64,000 bases of DNA, taken from contig CM055094.1 in NCBI GenBank assembly GCA_029204225.1, forward strand, positions 21,946,657 to 22,010,656, in the 5' to 3' direction. Both the position numbers and the translations under genes were made by a program. The notes under the pieces are model-generated. The model had not been told where the DNA came from. It made no database searches and saw only the letters and a list, made by a program, of their open reading frames with translations. Shown piece by piece: positions 24,912 to 36,164 of this stretch (position 1 is its first letter; each line of letters begins with the position of its first letter). Source of the stretch: Diphasiastrum complanatum. Taxonomy: Eukaryota; Streptophyta; Lycopodiopsida; Lycopodiales; Lycopodiaceae.

Positions 24912-26130
24912 GCTATGCCAATTTTTCAGTTTGCAGCATGTTTGTTGCATGGTTAGCTTGCATTAGGCATCTTGTCGTGGCATGAATAGTGTTAACTCTG
25001 CATTTAGGATAGTTGGGGAGTGATTTTGCTTGATTTGAGTGAATTTGCTTGTTTGATATCTAATTTGATTGTGGAACAAGAAAAGTTATCCAGATCACCA
25101 ATCTTAAGATCCATTTGAATCTGAGATATAAAAAATAAACAACAAAAATCAGTCAAATCTGTCAGATTTTGGTCAAAAGGAGGCAAAAATCGTCATCAGA
25201 ATTGATAACTTTTTGTCCTGTTTCAGAAAATGTTCGTCGAGTTGCAGGCACTTTGAATTTTGATCACAGAACTTTCAATTTGAAGGGCGAACAATCCTTT
25301 CCAGCAGATTTCCAGAAACATCAGAAAAACCACCAAAAAATATCAAAAAATCATTAAAATCCTAAAAAAACAGAAAATGAATCTTCGTTTGATTCTTTGT
25401 GTATAGATGTGATTCAGATCTATCTATTGCCAGGTCGGCAAAGAATGATATCAAAAATAAAAGGTTTCTTAGAGGATCAGTTGTCATATTGTTATATTTT
25501 TGACAAAAAAAAAGTCTCTTTTTGCAAAAATATCAGTATTACTCTTAATTCTTCGCAAAACTTTCATCGAGTTTTCAAATTATTCTATTTATAGTTGTTT
25601 ATTATTTTTGAGTTTGGCGAACATTCATTTTATCCGGATCATAAAAAATCTCTATTTTTACTCTTGCCAAACTACAAAAACTGTGCTTTTATGTGTAAGG
25701 AGCCTTCGCCAGTTCTACCCTAGCTTTATCTGTGTCAGATTCTCAATCTGAGAGTTTGGAAAGGGTTATTTTCATAGAACTTGTCAGAAAAACCTGATCA
25801 GAGAGTTTTTCTTTTCCAAAATAGCACTGCTGAATCTTCTCCGAGCCAGCCTTCGCCTGGGGAATCTTCGTCAGTAATATTTTTAGGTTCTGATTTTTCA
25901 GATCAAGTCTCTGTCAAAGTTTGGGTCAAATTTGATACTCATGATTTGGATTCTGAAAAAAAATTTCATTTTTTGAGAAGTATCGATTGATTGAATTTCA
26001 AAATCTTTTTCACGATATAGAAAATTGATTCTTAAAAAGTGGAATAGATTTAGCAGATCTGATCTAAGATAATTTTTGACTGAAAAATCTAGATCTAATC
26101 TCATTGTCTGTTTGATTTGAATCTGAGAAG
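24912..26130 (+). other. untranslated leader of Gypsy Gy2
   Basis: 1.2 kb without a convincing frame, between primer site and gag ATG. Long leaders are usual in this Gypsy group. Short open frames here (for example 25500-25751) have no hallmark. Confidence 0.6.
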
Positions 26131-27447
26131 ATGGCTGCCCTTGGAGGTGCTCCTGGAGGTGCTCCTCAGGAAGTCAATCCAATCATTGTTAGAAGAGCAC
26201 CTCATTTGGATCTACCAAAATATAGCGGATTAATAGATCCAGTTAGGTTTCTCTAAATCTATGCTGAATCTTGTGAAGTCTATGGCAAAAAACATTTCCA
26301 AGATAAACTTAAGCTTTTTCCTATGGCCTTAACAGATGCATCGCAAGATTGGTACTATAATCAAGATGAAACTGAGCGTGCAAATTGGGAGATTGTTAAA
26401 AGAGCCCTTATCACACGGTTCAGACCTCGAAAGTTTATGGAAGACCGTTTCCTACTTTTAAGTAAAATTACAATGGGAAAGCGGGAAATGGTTTGAGATT
26501 ACATTGAACGGGTGAAATGCCTCAGATATGAGTGTGAACCTGAGCTGATTAATAAAAATGCCATGATTATGTGATTTTTGTCAGGTTTACCTAAACAGAT
26601 CAAACGTGAGCTGTAACGCCATCATGAGTATGCACTCTTGCAAAATGCTATGGATGATGCAATTCGGGAGGAGGATGAAGATTCAAATGATGAGCCGAAT
26701 ATCAGTATGTTGCCTTATACAACAAGGCAGACCACTACAACATCCACGACTATTGCATCAATGAATGTCAATGCTACTGCAGAAATGATGCTCAATGAGT
26801 TTGAGAAACTTGGGAAGAACCAGCAGAAACATATGGAAAAGTTGCAGTCGCAATTTGATGAGAAGATCAAAGCATTGGAAGATTTCCATGGAAAACAAAC
26901 AAGAAACCTGAGAGGTTTGCGAAGACTTTTCCTACTAGGGAAAATGTCTGGTGTTCTATTTGTACAGGAAATCACACAATGAATGAGTGTCCTCAATTGA
27001 AAAAGCAAAATGAAAATCAATGTATGCCATTTGTGTAATTCGCCTGATCATGAGACTGCTTTTTGCAACTTCAATCCCCGGATAATTCAGCAACGGTATG
27101 TCCAAATGGGATATCGAGAACCACAGTATGGAGAAAATTTAGTATCCAGACCTCGACAATCTGCTCTTAGATACCTAGAACGTTTAGCCTTACTTGCCCC
27201 ACCAAAGCACTCCGCTCCTCCTGCCAATTTGATGGAACCAAAACTGTATAGAAGTACTGAGCAATGGAGCTATGGTAATGATCAACAAGGTGGATCTTCA
27301 TAACAGTATGCTATTTTTGTTGCCACGCAACATACAAGCATCTAGAAATTGGACCAGAGCACCACTTGGATGTTTGCATGTGGAGAAAATCATAGAGTTG
27401 CAGAATGTCCAAATAAAGAAAAATTTGTACCATTCTATCATGACTGT

Positions 27448-27683
27448 TGTCAAAGATCTGATAAGCACTATTAATCATTCATCATAAGCAATCACCATAA
27501 GAGAAGGAGGAAGAACACACAATCACTGTATCACACTGAATGAAAGAGAGTACAATAAACCCTAAATATAGAGAGAGAAAAAACTAGTAGTTGACTATAG
27601 ACTAGCCTACAACTACTTACAGCTGGTAACAGCTGTCAATAGTAAATCGTAAACAGTAACAAGTTTTTCATTGGTTTCTAACA
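27448..27683 (-). repeat. 3' LTR of Copia B
   Basis: 236 bp, plus-strand tgtcaaagatctgataag to ggtttctaaca. It is shorter than the 5' LTR by about 63 bp because that copy has an expanded microsatellite. The minus-strand polypurine tract (ctctccttcaatg on plus) follows at 27684. Confidence 0.95.
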
Positions 27684-27695
27684 CTCTCCTTCAAT

Positions 27696-28905
27696 GATAA
27701 GATTACATTCTTCTATTCCTACTAAAATATGAAACTTTTCAAATTTACATCTACCTAATGACTTAGTAAAAATATCTGCCATTTGATCTTCAAATTTACA
27801 AAAAACAAGAAGAAATGGTTCCATCAAGTATTTTCTCTCGAACAAAGTGATAATGTATTTCGATGTGCTTGGTTCGAGCATGTAGAATTGGATTTTTGGC
27901 AAGGTGAATGCAGCTTTGGTTTTCACAAGAAATAGTAGTCACATCCACCTGTGATTGGCCTAAATCAACAAGCAATCTTTGTAGCCATACTGCTTCATGT
28001 GTAGCATTGCTGAGTGCACGATATTCAGCTTCCGTTGAAGATAAGGCCACTGTAGGTTTCTTTTTGCTGCTCCATGAAACTGCAGCTGTACCATAACTGA
28101 ATGTATGACCACTGGTAGATCTTCTATCATCAATATTATCTGCCCGATCAGCATCTGTGTAACCTACCAACATTGGCACTTCAGGTTGATCATACTTCAA
28201 ACCAAAATTCAACGTCCCTCGAATGTACCTGAGAATACGTTTACTAGACTTCCAGTGTGCTTGACTAGCATCTTGCATAAATTGACTAACGACACCAACA
28301 ACATAAGAAATATCAGGTCGTGTGTGTGTCAAATAGATCAAACTACCCACCAGCTGCCTGTACAAGTAAGCATCTACTTTCTCAGATTCATCATATGCAG
28401 TAAGCTTCATGTTGACATCCATCGATGTACTCAAAGGCTTACAATCCTGCATATTGAACTTATAAAGCAAATCTCGTGCATACTTGCTTTGTGTAAGAAA
28501 GACAACCTCTTCCTTTTGCCATACTTCAATGCCAAGACAATAGTGCATCAATCCTAGATCACTCATGTCAAAAGCATTGGAAAGATCCGATTTGATTTCA
28601 TCAATTAAGCTCTCATTACTTCCCGTAATAATCAAATTATCCATGTACAGAACAATGAACACTATATCTGAATCTTGCTATAGAATGTAAAGATTAGGAT
28701 CAGCCTTACTCTTTACCATTCTCCTTCGCTTGAAGTGTTCATCAATGCAAGAGTACCACGCCCATGGCGCTTGCTTTAATCCATAGATAGCTTTGTTGAG
28801 CTTACAAACAAGATGCTCTCTCCCTGGCTCAACAAATCCTTGAGGTTGTACTAAATACACCTCTTCATCTGGCACTCCATTAAGAAAAGCAGATTTAACG
28901 TCCAT
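27696..28905 (-). pseudogene. Copia B RT and RNase H pseudogene
   Basis: RT spans 28905-28678 and, after a TAG stop, 28662 on. The active-site box reads VLYMDNLIITG instead of YVDD, so the second catalytic Asp is lost and the enzyme would be dead. RNase H keeps YTDADRAD, SSTEAEYRALS and the HARTKHIEIHYHFVREK tail. The last part is in another frame (27926-27678), ending at the polypurine tract. Confidence 0.9.
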
Positions 28906-31029
28906 TTGTTGGATCTTCTAACCATGGAAAGTAGAAATAGCAATGATAGAACGTATAGTTACCATCTTAGCTATGGGTTCAAAGGTTTCCTCAAAATCAA
29001 TGCCTTCTTGCTGCTCAAATCCTCTTGCAACCAATCGTGCTTTGTACTTGTTGAGTTGCCCATCTGCTCCATATTTGATCTTATAAATCCATTTGCAAGT
29101 GATAGGCATCTTACCCTCAGGTAGCTCAACCAAGTTCCATGTCCTATTTTTTGATATGGCCTCCACTTCTGTTTCCATTGCTGCATGCCACTTTTTGTGC
29201 TCATTTTCTTCATGAAAGATTTTTGGTCCTTGAGCCTTTAGCATGGAACCCATTAGGGCTAGATTCATTTCTAATCTTGCAGGAGGTTTCCGATCTCTGC
29301 TTGACCTTTTAAGCTCTCCTTGTTCGCTAGATTCAGGAGTATCTCCCTTCTTAGCATCACCTGTGACTGATAAATACCATTTAGGTACTCTCTTAGGGAT
29401 TTCAGCTTTAAACTTATCTTTTTCCATTGGATCCTCTGCATCAAATTCCACTTCTTTCTTGACCTGTACTTCCTCTCCCTCATCAAAAGGTTTAGTGATT
29501 TCTTCAGATTGTTCACCTTGACCCATCTCGTCAAATGTAGCATCCCTAGAAATCACAAGCTTCCAAGCTTCTGCCCAAAAGGTGTTTGGCATACCCTTTC
29601 TTTTGAGCATTGCCCTGGCCATCTCAACAATCGATCTATTCTTCGCTCTGCAACTCCGTTTTGCTGCGGTGAATAAGGTGTTGTAGTCTGCCACTTGATC
29701 CCTTGATCTTTGCAAAAATCAATAAATTCTGTCCATCAGATCTCAAAGTCTTGATGTAACTTCCTGTTTGCTTTTCAACTGATGCCTTGAATTCCCTGAA
29801 CTTAGCAAAAGCGTCTGATTTTTTGCTTATGAAATAAATCCAAATGCATCTACTATAATCATCAATAAAGGTAATAAAGTAATAGCAGCCACTAAGAGAT
29901 CTAGTTTGCATTGGTCCACATAGATCACTGTGGACAGAATCTAGGATGCCACTGGCTCTCCTTGCTCCACTTTTGGGAAACCTCTCTCTGTGTTGTTTTT
30001 CCAAAATGCAACCTTCACAGATTTTTTTTCAAACGAAAAATCAGGCAATCCAATAACTAGATTACCTCTTTTCAGAATTTGTAAACTTTGAGTACTGATA
30101 TGACCAAATCGATCATGCCAAAGATCACTTCGACTATCAATAGTGCTTACCATAGCTTGAGTAAAAGATCTCGCATTCAGTTTGTAGAGTCGATTTCCGT
30201 TGACTCTAGCTCCTGTAGCAATCACTTTGTAGTGATTTTTGATGTCCTTGATGAGACATTTGTCGCTATCAAACTCAACCTTGAGTTGTTGATCAGCCAT
30301 CGTCCCGACTGATAGTAAATTGTTGGCTAAACTAGGAACATATTGCACATTGCTTATCCGCTTTATCATTCCACTGGCTAGCTGCACTGGTACCACTCCA
30401 AATCCTTTCACATGTAGCAATTGGCCATTAGCTTGTCCAACTTCATCGCCATTGTAGATTTTCTTGAATTCCGAAAACCACTTCTTCCTCGAAGTCATGT
30501 GCTTGGACGCTCCACTGTCAATGTACCAGGAATCCTTTGCTTCATCACTTGTCATTAGCACCGTAATGAACAAGTTTGAGCTTTCACCTGTATCATCTTC
30601 ATATTGATCATCATTGAATTGATGTTGATTAACATAATTGTCTTCATAATGATCATCATCAAATTGATGTTGATTAGCATAATTGCCCGCCTGCCATTTG
30701 CCTTTTCTTTGTGCTATTTCCTTTTGTTTCTTGAAGCATTCACGCTCCCAATGGCCAGGTTTGTTGCAGTACCTACAATTTCTAGGTTTATTTTGCCTGG
30801 AATAGCCATGTCCTTGACCTCGACCTCGACCTTGATTCCAATCGCCTGGATTCGGGCTATCATTGGCTTGCTCATGAAATTGTTGAAATGATCCCCGACT
30901 TGAGTTTCCTCCTCTCGATTGATAACTACCACAGCCAAATCTTCCACCTCGTCCTCTAATTGCAAGAGCTTGATCATAGCCCTTGTTACGATGATTCAAA
31001 TTCTCTTGACATTGCTCTTCCTGCAACAA
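28906..31029 (-). pseudogene. Copia B zinc knuckle, protease and integrase pseudogene
   Basis: Frame 31029-29941 carries the Gly/Arg-rich gag end, the knuckle CRYCNKPGHWERECF and the protease box SWYIDSGASKHM, then the pre-integrase region (DLWHDRFGHIS). The integrase core follows in another frame (30004-29636): SDLCGPMQTRSLSG, FITFIDDYSRCIWIY, then TLRSDG. The integrase tail and linker to RT are at 29715-28918 (MGQGEQSEEI, then ELPEGKMPITCKWIYKIK). At least three frame changes occur. Confidence 0.9.
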
Positions 31030-31580
31030 TAATCCACCTAGCTCTTCATAGGTTGGAAGATTCTCTCCCGTGTGGCAATGCTTGTCACAAACATCTGATG
31101 TGACTCACTCAAGTTGTTCAATGTCAATTGAACGATCTCACGATCCTGTACTCGCTCTCCAATGGCAGCTAGTTGATCACAGATCTCCTTTATCTTCAAT
31201 AGGTGATCGGCAATAGTTGCACCATCATCCATCCGTAATGTGTGCAGCTTCGTCTTCAGGAATAGCACTCGAGATGTGTTTGTGGTCTCAAACAATGCCT
31301 TCAACGTATCCCACGCTTCTTTCAGTCCTTCTGAATCCAAAATGTAGGGAATGATAGCATCTTTGACTAACAAGTTGATGACATTCTGTGCTTTCTGTTT
31401 CCTCCAGTCAAACGCTTGTTGATCTTCTTCAATCACTAGCCTTGTTTCTTTACCTGTCACGATCTCCCATAGCTCATTTTCCATCAAAATATTCTTCAGT
31501 TTGAATTTCCAAATTGCATAGTTGTCGGCTCCTTCCAATTTGCTTGACTCAGTGAGGACGCTCTCGCTTAGAGTTGCCAT
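31030..31580 (-). pseudogene. Copia B gag pseudogene
   Basis: Start ATG at 31580 (MATLSESVLTESSKLEG). The open frame extends further upstream but only through non-ATG codons; the same start in Copia A supports this choice. It shows the UBN2-type core (ENELWEIV, LKEAWDTLKALFETTNTSR, LRMDDGATIADH). The frame breaks near 31040, where the gag continues in the frame of 31029. Confidence 0.9.
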
Positions 31581-33105
31581 AATTGCACTTAGATGAGTCC
31601 AAATCTCAAAAATGACTGCAAAAATGGAAAATTTGCTGCGAAATTGACAAACGATGTCTTTGACCACTTTCCAATCCGAGCTATGGATTGAAAGTTATGC
31701 CAAATTGAAGATTTTGGCCTTAAAATGGCTCACTAATGCCCTTAAGCTTGAAAAAATGACAATTATTGCAAAACTGCCTTTTTTGAAACATTCCTCCGTC
31801 GCACATAGATCTCCGCTTTCAAAGATTTTTATATCAGCGTGTAGGCAATTGCACTGGGATAGCTGCTGTCTCATCAAATCTGCAAAACAATCACGTTCTC
31901 CATGCCCAAATATCACTCTATTTTTCGCTTTTCTACAAAAGCACTAGTGGAGAGGCCTTAAAGAGGAAGGGACAGTCCTCAACTTAAAGTCATAAGAGCT
32001 GGGACCCTTCAAGATGAAGTTTTTTGTAATGAAGAACCATTTCTCTGCCCTTTAGTGCTTTGTTAATAAAACTTCAAGGGCTTCAATTTTTTAAAACTGA
32101 AGCTTTAGGGCCCATCAAATTCTGGCCGTTGATCTGGATTCACGATCAGCAAATCTACACCGTTGATTTCAATAATGTTGCCATCTGACGATTTGGAGCA
32201 TTTACGTGCGCCGAAGGTGATTCTTGGAGACGCTAGCCACTTCTTTACGCTAACTGGTCAGGTGAGTTGGGTGCCCGAGCAGTCCGCGACCAGGGGGGAG
32301 AGAGAGAGCGCACAGGCTATGGCGGCTGTGGAGTGAACTGAAGATCACAACATCAGTTCTCCATTATTTCACAAAAAATCCGCAGCATCATGAGCGCCCA
32401 GCAATCGCGCCCCAGTGAGAGTAGTTCTTGCTGATTATTTTCTTCCCAATGGAGCACATTAACTCGTTTTTCAGCAGCCTGCTAGAATAGACATGTCCAG
32501 CTTATGTCAGGCTAATCTCACTCTTTGCTCTACAGCCTTCCACGGCCATCTAACTCGGTTTTGTGTCTCTAGGGTGCAGGTCATTGCAGCTTGTTTCACC
32601 AAGAATGCTCTCCTATAGCTTGAGATCAATGATTTTCCTTTTGTAAACCCTTGCTTGAGAAAACAACTTGCTTTGTACTTTCTTCTACCAAACACTGTTT
32701 TTCTTTGCAAGTTTGAGTTCCTTCAAAGTTGATCTGCTTCTCAGCTCTTGACTGTAGCTTCTAGCACTCAGAATGATCTGAAAATGATGCAAGTAGATCA
32801 GTTGTTACTACTTCACACTCTCTCACTACAGCTTAAGCTGCAAAATGCTCAAATGTTCACCAAACTGATCCCAGTCAGTTGCTAATGGTTTCCCCACTGT
32901 ATTTGCCTCCTTATCCTCTGAATAAACTCTTGAAGGAGTGTTCAAACACTTCCTACCATGCTTCAATGCTTGCAATCTGCTCAAGAGACTATTTTCATCA
33001 ACACTGTAAGTTTTCTTGCTTTCACCTCCTGTGAAGGACTATCTCACCTCAGTACGGAGCCAGTGACAAGCCGAACCCAGTGGTCAGGCACTTAGGATCA
33101 GAGTA

Positions 33106-33117
33106 GCTCTGATACCA
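33106..33117 (-). other. primer-binding site of Copia B
   Basis: gctctgatacca on the plus strand, directly left of the 5' LTR; the complement tggtatcagagc matches initiator tRNA-Met. Confidence 0.95.
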
Positions 33118-33232
33118 TGTCAAAGATCTGATAAGCACTATCAATCATTCATCATAAGCAATCACCATAAGAGAAGGAGGAAGAACACACAATCACTGTA
33201 TCACACTGAATGAAAGAGAGTACAATAAACCC

Positions 33233-33314
<82 letters not shown>

Positions 33315-33416
33315 AAGTAGTAGTTGACTATAGACTAGCCTACAGCTACTTACAGCTGGTAACAGTTGTCAACAGTAGATTGTAAACAGTAACAAGTTTA
33401 TCATTGGTTTCTAACA
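33118..33416 (-). repeat. 5' LTR of Copia B with expanded microsatellite
   Basis: 299 bp, same ends as the 3' LTR. It contains a (TA)n tract at 33236-33288 running into (GA)n to 33314, where the 3' LTR has only a short atatagagagag. The LTRs were identical at insertion, so the tract grew afterwards. Confidence 0.95.
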
Positions 33417-33667
33417 ACTATGGTTATGGGCATTGCTATAAAGACTGTCTAGCAAGATCGAAGCCACCACCAGCTACAGCTCCTGTAAATTTGATAACAA
33501 TCAATCAAATACCAGTACCTTAGAATAAATCAAGTGCACCCTTGATGGTGGTCACCAGAGCACAAAAGCAGAAAGAACCAGTAGTGGATCCAGTACCTGC
33601 TAATTCTATACCATTAACTGATATACCAACAACATCTAGAGTCTATCCAAATCTTCATGCAGAAAGT

Positions 33668-35300
33668 ATCTTTTTCGAGGTGTGTTGCTCTGCGAATGCC
33701 ACGAACTTCTTTAAAGAATCAAATACATCGGATTTATTCTTCAAGTAGTAGATCGTGGTCATTCGGCTATAATCATCTATGAACGTTAGAAAATATCTCG
33801 AACCTGAGAGCGAATCTGTTTTCATCGGTCCACACACATCAGAGTGGACGAGCTCAAGAACTTCCTTGGCTCTTCTTCCCTCGTGTGTGAATGAATTCTG
33901 ATGTTTCTTGCCTTCCTAACAAGCTTCGCAGAACTCAACCTCTAGCCTTGAAATCTTGAGACCTATGACAATGTCCTTTCCGCTCATGTCATACAGGCTC
34001 CACATGTTCAGATGATACATTCTTCTAAGCCAGAGCTGATCTTCGTTTTTTGAAGCATTTAATATGCTTTCAGAGTTGCTGATTATTTTGGTCTGGTAGA
34101 GATTTCATTCTCTGCATCCAACCGTCAGCAACTTGTTTGTCGCCTTCTCGATCATACGGCAAGTGTTATCATTGAACAAAACTCGAATGCCTAGATCTGC
34201 CATCTTGGAGACAGATAGCAGATCCTTTCTGAGTGAGGGCACATAGAGTGTTCCTGGCAGCTCTGCTTGGCCTGACAGTGTTCGTAGCTATAGAGAGTCG
34301 ATGGCTTTGACATCGTGTCTGCTTCCATCGCCTAGAATCACTGCTCTATCTTTTTCGAGTTCGCGAAAGTTGATCAAGATCTTCTTGTTGCAGATTATGT
34401 GATATGTTGCTCCTGAATCGATGACTACATTGTAGTCGTGTTCAGAGTAGCTTGTAGAAGCTTCGTCGAGTATCGTGAAAGCTTCATCACCTCTTTCAGC
34501 ATCCTTTGATGACTCTGCAACGTTTGTCTTTTCAGCTTTGTTTTTCCTTTTTGGGTTGAATCTATAGTCGTATGCAAAATGTCCTTTCTTCTTGCAATGC
34601 ATGCAAGGTATTGCTGGATTGAACCAGCATTTGTTGGCCGTATGGCCTGGTTTGTGGCAGTGATCACAGGAAGAAGATTGCTATTTTGAGGACTTCGTCT
34701 TCTCGAATCTTGGCTTGTTTTTGTTCTTCTTCCTTCCTTTCATGAAGAGAGCCTTCTCTTAATCACTGCTTCCCTCTCTTTCGTCTCTCATCAGTCTCTC
34801 ATCAGCGACAAGACTGACTGCTTTGTCGAATGTCATATCTGGTAGACTCAGTATGAGCATTCTCAATGGTTGATAGACGTCGGTAGAGATTTCATGAAGT
34901 ACATCAACTGCTGTGGTGTTGGGACCTGGTGCTCCTGTCTTGATGCAGTGAGTTGAGCGAAGATCATTTTGATCTTCTCAACATGCTGATCTAACTGGTT
35001 ACCATCCCACCGTATGGATTGTAGCTGATTGTGAAGGTGCATGACTGAAGCTGCAGTCTTCACTTCATACTTCTGCTTTAATCTTTCCCACACTGTATGG
35101 CTGCTTTCGTAGTCTTCAATTTGCATGAGTAGATCTTCATTTATGGATGAAACGATGATGGACATTGCACGCTCATCCTTTCTGATCCATTCAGCTCTCC
35201 TCGGGTCTCCCTATGGAGGCTGCACCTATGAGAGCTTGGTCACCGACCAGATGCCTTCGCCCTTCAAGAGTGTTTTGATTTTGACTTTTCAGATTCTATA
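33668..35300 (-). pseudogene. Copia D gag, protease and integrase fragment
   Basis: The gag core at 35165-34863 includes SSHTVWERLKQKYEVKTAAS and MYFMKSLP. Two knuckles follow: CDHCHKPGHTANKCW and CMHCKKKGHFAYDY, the second with its last Cys replaced by Tyr. Protease reads VVIDSGATYHI. The integrase start is MCGPMKTDSLSG with FLTFIDDYSRMTTIYYLK. A stop follows and the core is cut before the second catalytic Asp. Confidence 0.85.
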
Positions 35301-35404
35301 ATATGCACCATAGAGACTGATTGCTATTCTGGTCTGGATTGTCGTAGCTATATTGTATTGTCTGGAAGAATCACTGCTGGGATATCAGTAGTGATAACAT
35401 GTTG

Positions 35405-35416
35405 GCTCTGATACCA
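35405..35416 (-). other. primer-binding site of Copia D
   Basis: gctctgatacca immediately left of the LTR, again initiator tRNA-Met type. Confidence 0.9.
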
Positions 35417-36164
35417 TGTCGCAGAAGCTTTTTCTTTTGTTTCGTGTTCGTCCTCTCTCTTCTGATTCACGAACAATTTTCTGTCTTTGAATTTTCTTTT
35501 CATGCGAAAGCTCTTAGGGGATCCCAGACACTCGACTAAGCATCACAAAACATATTTTATTATAGCAATCAAGAGACACAACACAAGGCCAAGAGATACA
35601 CAAAATAGAGCGACTTGTCAGTTTGGTTTCAGAGCAAGATTGTCAGTGTCTCGCTCGTTGGCGGAATGACACTCTACTTTTTCGTTGTGTTCAGCTCGTT
35701 GGCAGACTTTCATGCACAACTATGGTATTTTTGCTTTCTTACTCTGTTCGCTACGTCTCTCTCTGTTTCTTACAGATCTCTGTATTCACTATCTCTCTAC
35801 TTACAGTTATGATCCAGAGAGGATTGTTTATACCTCCACCATGTGGAGTTTACAAGATAGCTAAACGTAGAATCACAAGACTAGTTAACGCTAATCAACT
35901 AGTTAGTTAGTCTCCGTCGTAGCTATTCATTTCAGCTGGGCATGAAGCTCGTTGAGCTGCCAGCTGGCAACGCAAAAGATCTCTCTTCGTTTGTTTCATT
36001 CTTTTGATAGTCTTCGTTCTACGTCCCTTTTTGCGGTTTGCGATCTTGGAGGTGTGTTTACGATTTGCGATTGATTTATGAATCGTTCGTGCTTCGAGTC
36101 AAAGACATGTTGACTGTCACAAATTGTTCTCGTTCGACCTTCGTGTCTTGTTCGTGCTGCGACA
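35417..36164 (-). repeat. 5' LTR of Copia D
   Basis: 748 bp with 8-bp inverted ends tgtcgcag and ctgcgaca. Right of it the Copia E reading frame begins at once (aagttgcaggagttc), so the LTR interrupts E. The left partner LTR is gone, so no target duplication can be checked. Confidence 0.85.

Larger units (their letters stand above)
27448..33416 (-). mobile_element. Copia B, full-length LTR retrotransposon nested in Gypsy gag
   Basis: It is 5969 bp with 3' LTR 27448-27683, 5' LTR 33118-33416 and primer site 33106-33117, all on the minus strand. The target duplication is actgt at 27443-27447 and actat (one change) at 33417-33421. It contains gag, knuckle, protease, integrase, RT and RNase H in Copia order, with a 1.5-kb leader (31581-33105). 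It is the most complete member of the A/B/C/J family here, but has frameshifts, stops and a mutated RT active site. Confidence 0.95.
24141..33667 (+). mobile_element. Gypsy Gy2: 5' LTR, leader and gag, with Copia B nested inside
   Basis: It consists of LTR 24141-24889, tRNA-Asp-type primer site, a 1.2-kb leader, gag 26131-27447, the nested Copia B (27448-33416), then the gag remainder 33417-33667, where Copia D cuts it off. Pol is absent from this copy. It belongs to the Athila/Tat side of Ty3/Gypsy by primer site and gag; lineage is inference. It is the inverted counterpart of Gy3. Confidence 0.85.
26131..33667 (+). pseudogene. Gypsy Gy2 gag with four zinc knuckles, split by Copia B
   Basis: Start ATG 26131 opens MAALGGAPGGAPQEVNPI. 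The retrotransposon-gag core includes AHSQDWY-like ASQDWYYNQ, then RFRPRKFMEDRFLLL and DYIERVKCLRYE, FLSGLPKQIKREL. The first in-frame stop is TAA at 26254. A coiled stretch (NQQKHMEKLQSQFDEKIKAL) precedes four zinc knuckles: CSICTGNHTMNEC (about 26955), CHLCNSPDHETAFC (about 27021), CxxCGENHRVAEC (about 27373, damaged by a one-base loss) and a fourth beginning HDC at 27440 and continuing GYGHCYKDC at about 33421. Copia B sits inside the fourth. Knuckle 2 is in a different frame from knuckle 1, and that frame ends with TAA at 27301-27303; both lesions are shared with Gy3. The gag end (VVTRAQKQKEPVVDP) is at 33548-33667. Confidence 0.85.
33668..36164 (-). mobile_element. Copia D, 5' half with LTR, 3' half lost
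   Basis: 5' LTR 35417-36164, primer site 35405-35416, gag about 35300-34750, knuckles and protease 34670-34290, integrase start 33837-33668. At 33668 it is joined to the Gy2 gag (after catgcagaaa), and everything beyond the integrase is missing. Its LTR is inserted in Copia E. It belongs to a lineage with two zinc knuckles, like E. Confidence 0.85.

Noticed and set aside
31581-31667. N-terminal extension of Copia B gag
   Set aside because: It opens with a non-ATG codon, and the relative Copia A starts at the equivalent of ATG 31580.
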